Positions 6,650-14,245 are shown, counted from the first letter of the stretch. The stretch is DNA of 16,111 nt from Euzebyaceae bacterium (GCA_013696915.1 JACCXR010000289.1:1-16111); one strand, 5' to 3'. Notes: generated by a model from the sequence alone, not told the origin. Made by a program: numbers and translations.

Positions 6650-6730
6650 CGGGTGTTCCTCCTGGTCGGTTGGCGACGCATCAACGGTCACCCAGCGACC
6701 CAGTGCCGCGCACCCGTGCTCTCCCGGGAC

Positions 6731-6749
6731 TTTCCTCAGGGAAAACCCT
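6731..6749. promoter_or_regulatory. Nested palindromes upstream of the histidine kinase gene, candidate response-regulator site
   Basis: TTTCC-TCAG-GGAAA (6731-6744) overlaps AGGG-AAAA-CCCT (6738-6749). The cluster is centred about 48 bases before the presumed transcription start at 6787, a position suited to an activator, and also lies in the divergent region shared with the membrane gene at 6649. NarL-type regulators bind such short inverted repeats, so autoregulation by the adjacent response regulator is plausible but unproven. Confidence 0.45.
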
Positions 6750-6774
6750 CTACCGCGGCCAGGACGGCGCGGCC

Positions 6775-6786
6775 TAGCATTCGGCT
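6775..6786 (+). promoter_or_regulatory. Putative leaderless promoter (-10) of the kinase/regulator operon
   Basis: TAGCAT (6775-6780) is followed by six bases and then ATG 6787. There is no Shine-Dalgarno sequence before the ATG, consistent with a leaderless transcript beginning at the start codon. The expected -35 position has no good match, which fits dependence on an activator bound at the upstream palindromes. Confidence 0.45.
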
Positions 6787-8799
6787 ATGTCAGAGGCGGC
6801 AGAGGCGACGGAGGGGTACGCGGAAGCCCCGCCGATAGCCCTCGAGGCGGGCCTTGCGATGGTGGCCCTGCTGGTCGCGGCCCTCGTCGGCTACGGCTGG
6901 GCCCTGGGCTTCCATCTCGACAACGCTCACAACGGGCTGATCGCTGCGTCCTTCGCCGCCGTGGGCCTGTACGTCGTGCGCATGCGGCCACGGCATCGGG
7001 AGGGCTGGCTGCTCGTGGCCGTGGGTGTGGTCTCCGCCGTGATGTTCTTCGGCCGCCAGTACGGCCGGGTCGCAGGCCCGCTGCCCGGCGCGTCGTGGAT
7101 CGGCTGGATCGGCGTGTGGCCCCTCCCACTGGCGATCGCCTTGTTCGGCTGGGCCTTCATGGCGTTCCCGCACGGCCGGATGCTGTCACTCCGTTGGCGC
7201 CGCGCCGGGGTCACCATGGTCGCCGTTGCCGCGCTGATGGCCACGATGTCCGCGCTGTGGCCGGTGGATCATGACCGCATCGGCTTGGTTTCATCCCATC
7301 CCTTCGACCTGCCTGGCGCTGCGGTGGTCGGGCGGCTCTGGCCCTACCTCCTGCCCAACTACACGCTGTTCCAGGTGTTGTGGACCGCCGCGGTGGTGGT
7401 GCGGCTGCGCAGGGCGCGCGGCGACGAGGCACGCCAGATGCGCTGGGTGGTCTACGCGACCGTCATGGCCATGGTGGTGCTCGTCACGGGTCTGGTCGTG
7501 TTCGGGAGCTCGGTGCCGGGGCTGCTCGCGGTTCCGCTGATCCCGGTCGCCGCGGGCATCGCCATCCTGAAGTATCGGTTGTATGACATCGACCCGGTGA
7601 TCAACAAGACGCTGGTCATCGGGTTCCTGGTGCTCGTTGTCACGGTCGGCTACGTCGGGATCGTTGTGGGTGTCGGAGCCCTCATCCCGGTCGGGTCCGG
7701 GTGGCTTTCCCTGCTGACCACCGCGGTCGTCGCCGTGGCGTTCGAGCCGTTGCGCCGGCGCGCCCAGCGTCTGGCCGACCGGCTCGTCTACGGTCACCGG
7801 GCGACGCCCTACGAGGCCCTGTCCCAGCTGTCCGCGCAGCTGGACGAGGCACCCGAGGACCTGCTCGACGGGATCGCCGCCACGATCGCCAACGCGATCG
7901 GTGCCACCGAGGTGGTCGTCTGGGTCGGTGAGGAGACCCACCTGCTCCCGCAGGCCGGTTGGCCCCGCCGACCCGACCCGCCAGAGTCGTCGGGTCTGGG
8001 GGAGCTGGACCGCGGCCCGCACCGGCATGTCCGGCCGGTGGTCCACCACGGCACGGTGCTCGGAGCGATCACCCTCCGCAAACCGGTCGGAGAGGCGCTC
8101 ACACCGGGCGAGGCCCGGCTGCTCGGTGACCTGCTCGCGCAGACCGGTCTGGTGATCGCTCAGCAGCAACAGGCTCAGGAGCTCCAGGCCGCAGCACGGC
8201 GCATCGTCACTGCACAGGACGCGGCCCGCCGACGGATCGAACGGGACCTCCACGACGGCGCTCAGCAACGCCTCGTGACGATGGGCCTGGAGCTCGGGTC
8301 GCTGGAGGAGCAGGCGAAGGCGACCGGTGCGCCCGAGCTCGCCGCGCGCGTTCGGGCCGTGCGGTCACAGCTGCTCGAGGCGACCGCCGAGCTCCGCGAG
8401 CTCGCCCGCGGCCTGCACCCGATGGTGCTGACGCAATCGGGCCTCGAACCCGCGTTGCGCATGCTGGCGGACCGGTCAGCCATCCCCTCCCGGCTGACCG
8501 TCGCCCTTGCCGGTCGGCTGCCTCCGGAGGTCGAGACGACGGCGTACTACGTGGTCAGCGAAGCGCTGACCAACGCGGCGCGCCACTCGGGTGCCGGGGT
8601 GGTCACGGTCGAGATCGTGAAGGTCGCGGCGGGACTGCAGGTGCAGGTGAGCGATGATGGCTGCGGTGGTGCACGACAGGGGGTCGGGAGCGGACTGCAG
8701 GGCCTGCAAGACCGTCTCGCTGCGGTTGGCGCCACGCTCTCCCTGGACAGTCCCGTCGGCGGCGGGACCCGCATCCGGACAGTGCTGCCGTGCGTGTGA
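6787..8799 (+). CDS. Membrane sensor histidine kinase (HisKA_3 type, 7TM-GAF)
   Basis: A 670-residue protein. The N-terminal third (about 20-315) is strongly hydrophobic, with around eight segments, including a helix block ending at a conserved-looking KYRLYDIDPVINKT (262-275). A GAF-like region follows (about 340-460: EDLLDGIAATIANAIGATEV, TVLGAITLRKP). Then comes the HisKA_3 dimerisation helix with phosphoacceptor H489 in RRRIERDLHDGAQQRL. The ATPase domain shows an N-box SEALTNAARHS (591-601), a G1 box SDDGCGG (622-628) and a G2 box GSGLQGLQDR (634-643). It would autophosphorylate at the membrane and pass phosphate to the response regulator encoded by the overlapping next gene (10-bp overlap). 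The signal is unknown. Length and order fit the NarX/DesK-related actinobacterial group. Confidence 0.95.
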   Translation: MSEAAEATEGYAEAPPIALEAGLAMVALLVAALVGYGWALGFHLDNAHNGLIAASFAAVGLYVVRMRPRHREGWLLVAVGVVSAVMFFGRQYGRVAGPLPGASWIGWIGVWPLPLAIALFGWAFMAFPHGRMLSLRWRRAGVTMVAVAALMATMSALWPVDHDRIGLVSSHPFDLPGAAVVGRLWPYLLPNYTLFQVLWTAAVVVRLRRARGDEARQMRWVVYATVMAMVVLVTGLVVFGSSVPGLLAVPLIPVAAGIAILKYRLYDIDPVINKTLVIGFLVLVVTVGYVGIVVGVGALIPVGSGWLSLLTTAVVAVAFEPLRRRAQRLADRLVYGHRATPYEALSQLSAQLDEAPEDLLDGIAATIANAIGATEVVVWVGEETHLLPQAGWPRRPDPPESSGLGELDRGPHRHVRPVVHHGTVLGAITLRKPVGEALTPGEARLLGDLLAQTGLVIAQQQQAQELQAAARRIVTAQDAARRRIERDLHDGAQQRLVTMGLELGSLEEQAKATGAPELAARVRAVRSQLLEATAELRELARGLHPMVLTQSGLEPALRMLADRSAIPSRLTVALAGRLPPEVETTAYYVVSEALTNAARHSGAGVVTVEIVKVAAGLQVQVSDDGCGGARQGVGSGLQGLQDRLAAVGATLSLDSPVGGGTRIRTVLPCV

Positions 8800-9437
8800 T
8801 CGTCGCTGACGACGCCGTGCTGTTCCGGGAAGGGATGGCGCGCATCCTCACCGAGGTGGGCTTCGAGGTGACCCGCCAGGCCCGCAGCGGTGCTGAATTG
8901 GTCCGTCAGGTCCGACGCGATCCCCCCGACGTCGTCATCACGGACCTACGGATGCCGCCGGGCTTTGCCGACGAGGGCATCGAGGCGGCCGCGGAGATCC
9001 GCTCCTTCGCCCCGGACGTCGGGCTGATGCTGCTGTCGCAGTATGTCGAGGTGCACCACGCATTGCGGCTGATGGAAGAGTTCGACGGCGCAGTGGGCTA
9101 CCTCCTCAAGGACCGTGTGTCCGTCCTCAGCGCCTTCGCCGCCGACGTACGTCGCGTCGCGGCCGGTCACGTCGTCATCGACCAGGAGCTGGTGTCACGG
9201 CTCATCAGCCGCCGTCGCGAACGAGACCCGCTTGCCGAGCTCAGCGACCGCGAGCGCCAGGTGCTCGCCCTCATGGCCCAGGGCTTGACCAACGCCGGGC
9301 TGGCCGAAGAGCTGTTCGTCAGCCCGAAGACGGTTGAGGGGTACATACGAAACGTGTTCACCAAGCTGGGCCTGCACGCAGGTGAGCGAGAGCACCGGCG
9401 GGTGCTGGCAGTGCTGCAGTTCCTGCGCCAGCAGTAG
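8790..9437 (+). CDS. NarL/LuxR-type response regulator
   Basis: A 215-residue protein with a receiver domain and a LuxR-type helix-turn-helix. In the receiver the acidic pair is D7-D8, the phosphoacceptor D52 in VVITDLRMPP, the switch Ser S83 (MLLSQYV) and the conserved K107 (YLLKD). The DNA-binding domain (about 149-195) reads LAELSDRERQVLALMAQGLT, then NAGLAEELFVSPKTVEGYIR and NVFTKLGL, the standard pattern. The GTG start at 8790 overlaps the kinase gene by 10 bp, so the pair is coupled. Likely targets are its own promoter and the divergent membrane gene, with the palindromes at 6731-6749 as candidate binding site. The tail ends VLAVLQFLRQQ. Confidence 0.95.
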   Translation: MRVIVADDAVLFREGMARILTEVGFEVTRQARSGAELVRQVRRDPPDVVITDLRMPPGFADEGIEAAAEIRSFAPDVGLMLLSQYVEVHHALRLMEEFDGAVGYLLKDRVSVLSAFAADVRRVAAGHVVIDQELVSRLISRRRERDPLAELSDRERQVLALMAQGLTNAGLAEELFVSPKTVEGYIRNVFTKLGLHAGEREHRRVLAVLQFLRQQ

Positions 9438-9462
9438 GCGTCGATACGCCGTTGTCCGCGCG

Positions 9463-9520
9463 AGCCGTGGTGCTCGGAGGGATGGGCATCCTCGTGCCCG
9501 GCGCGGGCGCGACACGGCTC
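9463..9520. terminator. Nested hairpin between convergent genes
   Basis: GAGCCGTG (9463-9470) pairs with CACGGCTC (9513-9520), and within the loop GGGCA (9484-9488) pairs with TGCCC (9495-9499). The structure fills the gap between the response regulator stop (9437) and the SnoaL-like stop (9521-9519), overlapping the latter. No T tract is present; a bidirectional terminator or RNA-stability element is likely. Confidence 0.4.
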
Positions 9521-9977
9521 AAGCGAGCCGGTCGAGCGCGCCCGTCTGGGCGAGCATGGCGAAGCGGTCGGGAACTCCCCAGTGCTCCACGATGCGGCCG
9601 TCGACGACGCGGGCGACGTCGATCACGGTGATGTCGATGGGCCGGCCGCTCGGCGGGCCGAAGTACGGACCCGATGCTGTGCCGCGCGCTCGGACCCGCA
9701 CCCAAACGGTGTCACCTTGCTCGACGGAGTCCTCGATGGCGAAGGAGATGTCAGGCACGGTCTGATGAAGACCCTGGATGGCCTGCTTGACCTTCTGGAT
9801 CGCGTCGGGGCCTTCGCCGACCAGCCCGAACTGGTGCTCGAGCAGGTCTGGTGAGCACAGCTCGTCGACCACGCTGATGTCGCCGGTGGCGAACCCCTCG
9901 TCGAAGATGCGCTGGATGACGGTGAACGCCTCGGATCGGTTAGCGCTGCTGGTGGACGGTTCGGTTGCGCTGGTCAT
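9519..9977 (-). CDS. SnoaL-like (ester cyclase / NTF2-fold) protein
   Basis: A 152-residue protein. After a Ser/Thr-rich N-terminus comes the SnoaL-like pattern: VIQRIFDEGFATGDISVVDE, LCSPDLLEHQ, a helix QKVKQAIQGLHQTVPDISFA and a C-terminal sheet with IEDSVEQGDTVWVRVRARGT, GRPIDITVIDVARVVDGRIV, EHWGVPD. H47, D37/E38 and H135 of EHW are the polar residues usually lining the cone-shaped pocket. The fold serves polyketide cyclases, hydrolases and non-enzymatic binders, so the substrate is not assignable. The start at ATG 9977 has AGGAG upstream. It is divergent from a TetR regulator, and a palindrome overlaps its promoter, so repression by that TetR is likely. A second SnoaL-like gene is at 13770. 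Confidence 0.88.
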   Translation of the reverse strand: MTSATEPSTSSANRSEAFTVIQRIFDEGFATGDISVVDELCSPDLLEHQFGLVGEGPDAIQKVKQAIQGLHQTVPDISFAIEDSVEQGDTVWVRVRARGTASGPYFGPPSGRPIDITVIDVARVVDGRIVEHWGVPDRFAMLAQTGALDRLA

Positions 9978-10016
9978 GATGGCTCCTGCCGACTCTGCTA
10001 GGTCCGAACGAGTGGT

Positions 10017-10046
10017 ACTCTATCCGATATAGCGACGCTAGATCAA
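10017..10046 (-). promoter_or_regulatory. Promoter of the SnoaL-like gene overlapped by a near-palindrome
   Basis: Read on the minus strand, TTGATC (10046-10041), an 18-base spacer and TAGAGT (10022-10017) make a credible sigma-70-type promoter about 40 bases before ATG 9977. Within it, CTCTATCCGATATAG (10018-10032) is a 15-base near-palindrome (six of seven pairs), and TAGCGACGCTA (10030-10040) is a perfect 11-base palindrome in the spacer. Both would suit TetR binding that blocks RNA polymerase. Confidence 0.55.
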
Positions 10047-10124
10047 AAGTGGGACGCCGTCAAGAGCCAACGCCCCTACCGCTCGCCGCTGCGAGAAGCG
10101 CAGGCACGCGATACCCGCCAACGC

Positions 10125-10706
10125 ATGGTGACCGGCGCCAGGGCGCTGTTCCTCGAGCACGGCTATCCCGCCACGACCATCGCGTCGATCGCTCGCCGTG
10201 CCGGTGTCTCCCCCGACACGGTGTACAAGGCCTTCGGCTCGAAGATCGCACTGCTCAAGGAGGTCCTCGACGTCGTTGTCGGCGGCGACGACGAGGACGT
10301 CGCGCTGCTCGACCGACCCGGTCCGCAGGCGGTGAGACAGGAGACCGATCAGCGCCGGCAGCTGGCGATGTTCGCGGCGGGCATGACGGAACAGCTGGAA
10401 CGCTTCCGTCCCATGGACGACGTCCTGCGCAGCGCCGCGACCGTGGATCGCGAGGCAGCCGCGCTGCGCGACGACATGCAACTCCGACAGCGTCGGGACG
10501 CGATGCGGGCGGTCGTGGCGTGGATCGCCAGTAATGGACCCCTCCGCGAGGGCCTGTCCGAAGAGGACGCCGCAGCGGTGGTGTGGACCCTGACCTCCTC
10601 AGAGGTCCACCTGATGCTGCGTGAGTCGTGGGGCTGGCCGCCCGAGCAGTACACCGTGTGGCTGCGCGACACCCTCACCGCGAGCCTGCTGGCGGCGGCA
10701 ACCTGA
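10125..10706 (+). CDS. TetR-family transcriptional regulator (N-terminal start unclear)
   Basis: From ATG 10125 the product is 193 residues: the helix-turn-helix TIASIARRAGVSPDTVYKAF (residues 18-37) is unmistakable, followed by a helical ligand-binding region ending TVWLRDTLTASLLAAAT. The coding signal starts earlier, however: in frame, 10062-10124 encodes KSQRPYRSPLREAQARDTRQ, the normal basic arm and first turns of TetR helix 1. Upstream to the stop at 9999-10001 there is no ATG, GTG or TTG; GTC at 10059 is one substitution from GTG, and CTG at 10089 is the only near-cognate option. Starting at 10125 cuts helix 1. It is divergent from the SnoaL-like gene, its probable target. Activity of the protein is therefore uncertain. 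Confidence 0.88.
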   Translation: MVTGARALFLEHGYPATTIASIARRAGVSPDTVYKAFGSKIALLKEVLDVVVGGDDEDVALLDRPGPQAVRQETDQRRQLAMFAAGMTEQLERFRPMDDVLRSAATVDREAAALRDDMQLRQRRDAMRAVVAWIASNGPLREGLSEEDAAAVVWTLTSSEVHLMLRESWGWPPEQYTVWLRDTLTASLLAAAT

Positions 10707-10740
10707 TGACCTCCTGGGGCGTTTGCATCTGGGAGTCGAG

Positions 10741-10774
10741 CCCAGCAGGCGAGCGGACGCCTGGGTCTGCTGGG
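10741..10774. terminator. Hairpin after the TetR gene with two alternative pairings
   Basis: CCCAGCAG (10741-10748) can pair with CTGCTGGG (10767-10774), or the inner CAGGCG (10746-10751) with CGCCTG (10758-10763). The two stems share bases 10746-10748 and exclude each other in part. It lies 35 bases past the TetR stop and faces the 3' end of the convergent STAND gene. There is no T tract, so the terminator role is inferred from position. Confidence 0.45.
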
Positions 10775-10795
10775 GGTTGCCGGCGGTCCGGCTTT

Positions 10796-10811
10796 CTTGC
10801 CTCATGGCAAG
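10796..10811. terminator. Short perfect hairpin at the 3' end of the STAND regulator gene
   Basis: CTTGCC-TCAT-GGCAAG is a perfect 6-bp stem with a four-base loop, 16 bases beyond the stop of the minus-strand regulator gene (10827). It probably helps end that transcript; the T tract is absent. Confidence 0.4.
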
Positions 10812-10826
10812 GCCGCGACTTCGGTT

Positions 10827-13544
10827 TCAGGCGTCCGCCAGCGCGGCGACGATGGTCTGGTCCACCGGCCGAGCGCCCCCAGCGGTGCGGGCCGCGTCGA
10901 AGGCCTCCTCGCCGAGGGCGTCCCGCACCGCCGCCAGCGTGCGCGCATAGCCGGCCGGGTGCGCGGGGGGAAGGAGCATCCCGGTCTGGTTCCGAACTGT
11001 CTCGCGCGCACCGTCGAGGTCGGCGGCGTGCTCATGACGGCCTCGGACGGCCGCCACCCCGGCGAGGCCTTCCAGGCACCAGGACAGGTACAGCGGGTTG
11101 CCGATCTCTTGGAACAGGCCGGCCGCCTCGGTCAGCAGCGCCTGCGCGCGCGTGTCGTTGGCCATGGCCAGCTCGGCATGGGCGAGCAGCGTCAGCGACA
11201 TCGCCCGACCCCAGCGATCCTCGTAGCGGCGCTCGATCGCGAGGCCCGCTTCCAGCAGGGTCAGGGCGAGTACCGGGTCGCCCCTGTGGAGCGCGGTGAT
11301 ACCCAGGGCGCTCTGGACCCGCCCGATGCTGTGCTCATCACCCCGGCGACGGTGCAGCACGAGGCACTCCCCGAAGAGGGTCGCCGCACGGTCGTGCTCC
11401 CCCTTGAACTGCGCGACGGTCCCGAGCGCGAAGAGCACCTCGGCCGTCTGGCCGGGGTTCCCGAGGGAGCGACACAGCACGAGCGTCTCTGCCCCGACCG
11501 CCTCGGCCTGCTCGTACCTGCCGGCGTTGGTTGCCTGCCAGCTCAGCAGGAACCCGGCGTTGGCGATGGCGCGTTGATCGCCGGCGCGGCGGGCCACGGC
11601 CAGGCTCTCCTCGAGCAGGGTCTTGGCACGGGTGACGTCGCCGGCGAACATGGCCACGGACGCGAGACCGTAGAGGGCTGCGGCCTCGCCGCTCAAATCC
11701 GAAGTCGCCGCGGCGGAGGCGAGCGCCTTGCGGTGGTCCTTCCCCGCATCGGCGTAACGGTCCTGATGGCGTGCCAGCAAGCCGCGGGTGTTGAGGGCGG
11801 CGATGAGGGCGAGCTGGTCACCGTGCTCCTCGGCCAGGGCGAAGGCCTGCGCGCAGCGGATCTCCGCCTCGCTGTAGGCCGCTTGCTGGATGGCCAGCGT
11901 GGCCGCGCCAAGGAGCACCTGCACCTGCACGGATGGAGACACGGTGACGGTGGCGTCGACATCCTCGAGGATCTCGCTCAGCCATCGGCGGCCCTCACTG
12001 AGGTACCCGCGTTGTTCCCAGAAGTCCGACAGCGCGGCGGCCAGGCGCACCGCCGTCGCCGGGCTGGTTCGCACCGCCCAGCCGAGCGCGGCCCGCAGGT
12101 TGCCGTGCTCTCGCTCCAGCCGCGCCAGCCGCGTTCCCGTAGCGGGACCCGCCAGCTCCCGCTGCCCACCCTCGGAAAGGCTGAGGTAGTACGCAGCGTG
12201 ACGCGCGGAGGCGTCGGCGTGGTCCTCTGCGCTGAGCTGGTCGAGGCCGTACTCACGGATGGTGTCGAGCAGCACGACACGGGGCCCGCCGGTCGCGTCG
12301 CCAGCCTTGGGCGCCGCCGGCAGGTCATCCAACCGCACAAGGCTGCTGTCCACCAACGCGGCCAGCCGGTCCAGCAACGCCGGTTCGCCGTCATCGGGCG
12401 GACACACGGCCTCCACCGCGTCTGGCGTGCACCCCCCGGCGAATACGGACAACCTCCGGAGCAGCGCCTGCTGCGGAGCGTTGAGCATCCGGTAGCTCCA
12501 CGTGATGGTGTCCCGCATGGTCCGCTGCCGGTCCGGCAGGTCGTGCGGTCCCCCCTCGAGCAACGGCAGGTGTCGGTCCAACCGCGACAGCAGTGTGGGC
12601 AACGGCAAGAGCCGCAGGCGGGCCGCCGCCAGCTCGATGGCGAGAGGCAGCCCCCCGAGACGACGGCAGATCTCAGCGACGGCAGGCGCCGTTTCTGCGT
12701 TCAGCCGCAGCTCCGTGCCGTCGGCTCGGGCGCGCTCCAGGAACAGCTCCCCGGCCGGTGAGCGGACCAACGCCTCCGGCGAGTCGGCTTCCTGCGGCAC
12801 AGTCAACGGCGCGATCCGATAGTCCTGCCCTCCGCGCACGCGCAACGCCACCCTGCTGGTCACGAGCGTCACCAGGCCGGGGCAGGCCTCCAGCAGGCCG
12901 AGAACCGCATGGCGCGCCTCGAGCACGTGCTCGAAGTTGTCCAGCAGCAGCAACAGGTGCCGGTCCTGGAGCGACGCCGTGAGGAGTTCATGCAGCGGGG
13001 TTGCGTCGCGCTCGTCCACCCCCAGACGTCGGCCGACCGTCGCGAGCACCAGTCCGGAGTCGCGCAGCGGCGCTAGATCCACGAACACGACGCCATCGGT
13101 GAAGTCGTCCGCCAATCGTCGGGCCACTTCGATCGCTACCCGTGTCTTGCCCACCCCACCGGGCCCCGTCAGCGTGAGCAGCTGCAGATCGCCCCGCCGG
13201 AGCACGTCGACCAACGCCGCCGCGACCCCAGCGCGCCCGATCAGTGGCGTGAGCGGTCGTGGCACGAGCTGTCGCGGACGCTGGGGGAGGCCCCCGGCAC
13301 CGGGTGGGACGCTGACCGGACGGGCGGCGCCGAGCAGGTCGGCTCGCTGCTCCGGGGCAAGGGCGAGCGCGTCGGCCAGCAGCGTCACGGTGTCCAGCCG
13401 GGGGGTGCGGCCAGGGTCTCGCTCGAGGTCGCTGACCGCCTTGGCGCTCAGGCCGGCGCGGTCGGCAAGGCCCTCCTGGGTCAGGCCGGCTGCCAGGCGG
13501 TGGCGCCTGAGCAGCGCACCGAACGTCACATCGGGACTCAACAC
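10827..13544 (-). CDS. XRE-STAND ATPase-TPR transcriptional regulator
   Basis: The product is 905 residues. An N-terminal XRE-type helix-turn-helix spans about 6-62 (LTQEGLADRAGLSAKAVSDL). A linker with LTPLIGR (98-104) leads to an NB-ARC/STAND ATPase: Walker A GPGGVGKTR (127-135), Walker B LLLLLDNFEHV (197-207), LVTSR (227-231) and the GLPLAIELAAARLRLLP motif typical of these ATPases. A winged-helix region includes TITWSYRMLNAPQQALLRRL and SVFAGG. From about residue 550 to 870, TPR-like helical repeats (EQAEAVGAETLVLCRSLGNP, ALGTVAQFKGEHDRAATLFG) probably bind the signal. GTG 13544 is preferred because GGAGG lies nine bases upstream; TTG 13541 and GTG 13529 are alternatives. Such proteins oligomerise on ATP and ligand binding to control neighbouring genes. 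It is divergent from the SnoaL/cupredoxin operon, its likely target. Confidence 0.92.
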   Translation of the reverse strand: MLSPDVTFGALLRRHRLAAGLTQEGLADRAGLSAKAVSDLERDPGRTPRLDTVTLLADALALAPEQRADLLGAARPVSVPPGAGGLPQRPRQLVPRPLTPLIGRAGVAAALVDVLRRGDLQLLTLTGPGGVGKTRVAIEVARRLADDFTDGVVFVDLAPLRDSGLVLATVGRRLGVDERDATPLHELLTASLQDRHLLLLLDNFEHVLEARHAVLGLLEACPGLVTLVTSRVALRVRGGQDYRIAPLTVPQEADSPEALVRSPAGELFLERARADGTELRLNAETAPAVAEICRRLGGLPLAIELAAARLRLLPLPTLLSRLDRHLPLLEGGPHDLPDRQRTMRDTITWSYRMLNAPQQALLRRLSVFAGGCTPDAVEAVCPPDDGEPALLDRLAALVDSSLVRLDDLPAAPKAGDATGGPRVVLLDTIREYGLDQLSAEDHADASARHAAYYLSLSEGGQRELAGPATGTRLARLEREHGNLRAALGWAVRTSPATAVRLAAALSDFWEQRGYLSEGRRWLSEILEDVDATVTVSPSVQVQVLLGAATLAIQQAAYSEAEIRCAQAFALAEEHGDQLALIAALNTRGLLARHQDRYADAGKDHRKALASAAATSDLSGEAAALYGLASVAMFAGDVTRAKTLLEESLAVARRAGDQRAIANAGFLLSWQATNAGRYEQAEAVGAETLVLCRSLGNPGQTAEVLFALGTVAQFKGEHDRAATLFGECLVLHRRRGDEHSIGRVQSALGITALHRGDPVLALTLLEAGLAIERRYEDRWGRAMSLTLLAHAELAMANDTRAQALLTEAAGLFQEIGNPLYLSWCLEGLAGVAAVRGRHEHAADLDGARETVRNQTGMLLPPAHPAGYARTLAAVRDALGEEAFDAARTAGGARPVDQTIVAALADA

Positions 13545-13769
13545 GCGAACTCGCCTCCGGCACCAGCCTAAATCGACCGGGGGCCCGATGGTCGTCGGCG
13601 GCACGCCGCGAGGGGCGGCAATCCAGACGTCGCCTGCCTCACAAACTTCCAGTAAACGGGGAGGGCTCGTCGTGTCCACGGCCGCCGAGGTGGCGCATGC
13701 TGCGACGGTGTTCCGCGTGGAAGCCGGCACCGTGAGGCCAGCAGCACTCGGAGACGCGGAGGCGAACCA
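13545..13769. promoter_or_regulatory. Divergent intergenic region of the STAND regulator and SnoaL/cupredoxin operon
   Basis: These 225 bases must carry both promoters. On the minus strand TAGGCT (13570-13565) is a possible -10 about 20 bases before GTG 13544. A local A/T-richer patch around 13640-13660 (CACAAACTTCCAGTAAAC) is the best candidate for promoter or operator elements of the plus-strand operon. No clear -35/-10 pair or long palindrome was found. Confidence 0.35.
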
Positions 13770-14219
13770 ATGCTGACACCGGAAGAGCTGAAGACCCGCG
13801 GCCGCCGCATCGTCGAGGAGGTCTTCAACCAAGGGGATCTCGCCGTGGTCGACGAGCTCGTCTCTGCCGACATCGTCCACCACATCCCCGCCCTGCCCGG
13901 CGCCACACCACCGCACGGTGTGGCGGGCGTCAAGCAGTGGGTGACGACGCTCCGCGGAGCCTTCCCGGACCACCACGCCACCGTCGAGGCCGAGATCGCC
14001 GAGGACGACACGGTGGTGCATCGCCTCACGGCCCACGGCACCCACGAGGGGACGTTCCTCGACATCCCGCCGACGGGCACGCGCGTCATTTATGCGGTCG
14101 TCGAGATCAACCGCATCGGACCGGACGGGAAGTTCATCGAGCACTGGTCCTCCCTCGACATGCTCGGTCTGCTGCAGCAGCTGGACGCGCACGGGGCGCC
14201 CGCGGGACGCCGGTTCTGA
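13770..14219 (+). CDS. SnoaL-like (ester cyclase / NTF2-fold) protein
   Basis: A 149-residue protein with GGAGG eight bases before ATG 13770. The family pattern covers the whole length: RIVEEVFNQGDLAVVDELVS, ADIVHHIP, GVAGVKQWVTTLRGAFPDHH, VEAEIAEDDTVVHRLTAHGT, HEGTFLDIPPTGTRVIYAVV, FIEHWSSLDMLGLLQQL. Polar pocket candidates are D32, H37-H38 and H127 of EHW. The fold hosts polyketide cyclases, lyases and binding proteins; no substrate is suggested. It begins a tight operon (26 bases before the cupredoxin gene) divergent from the STAND regulator. It is similar in layout to the product of 9519-9977, including the VVDEL turn and terminal EHW motif, so the two are likely paralogues or members of one subfamily. 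Confidence 0.9.
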   Translation: MLTPEELKTRGRRIVEEVFNQGDLAVVDELVSADIVHHIPALPGATPPHGVAGVKQWVTTLRGAFPDHHATVEAEIAEDDTVVHRLTAHGTHEGTFLDIPPTGTRVIYAVVEINRIGPDGKFIEHWSSLDMLGLLQQLDAHGAPAGRRF

Positions 14220-14245
14220 CGCCGACATGCCAGGAGGAGCACACC

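Noticed and set aside
7291..8268. 325-codon minus-strand open frame
   Set aside because: It is antisense to the histidine kinase, and its His/Asp/Gln-rich composition is typical of a shadow frame.
10797..12761. 654-codon plus-strand open frame
   Set aside because: It is antisense to the STAND regulator, whose P-loop, Walker B and TPR motifs are unambiguous.
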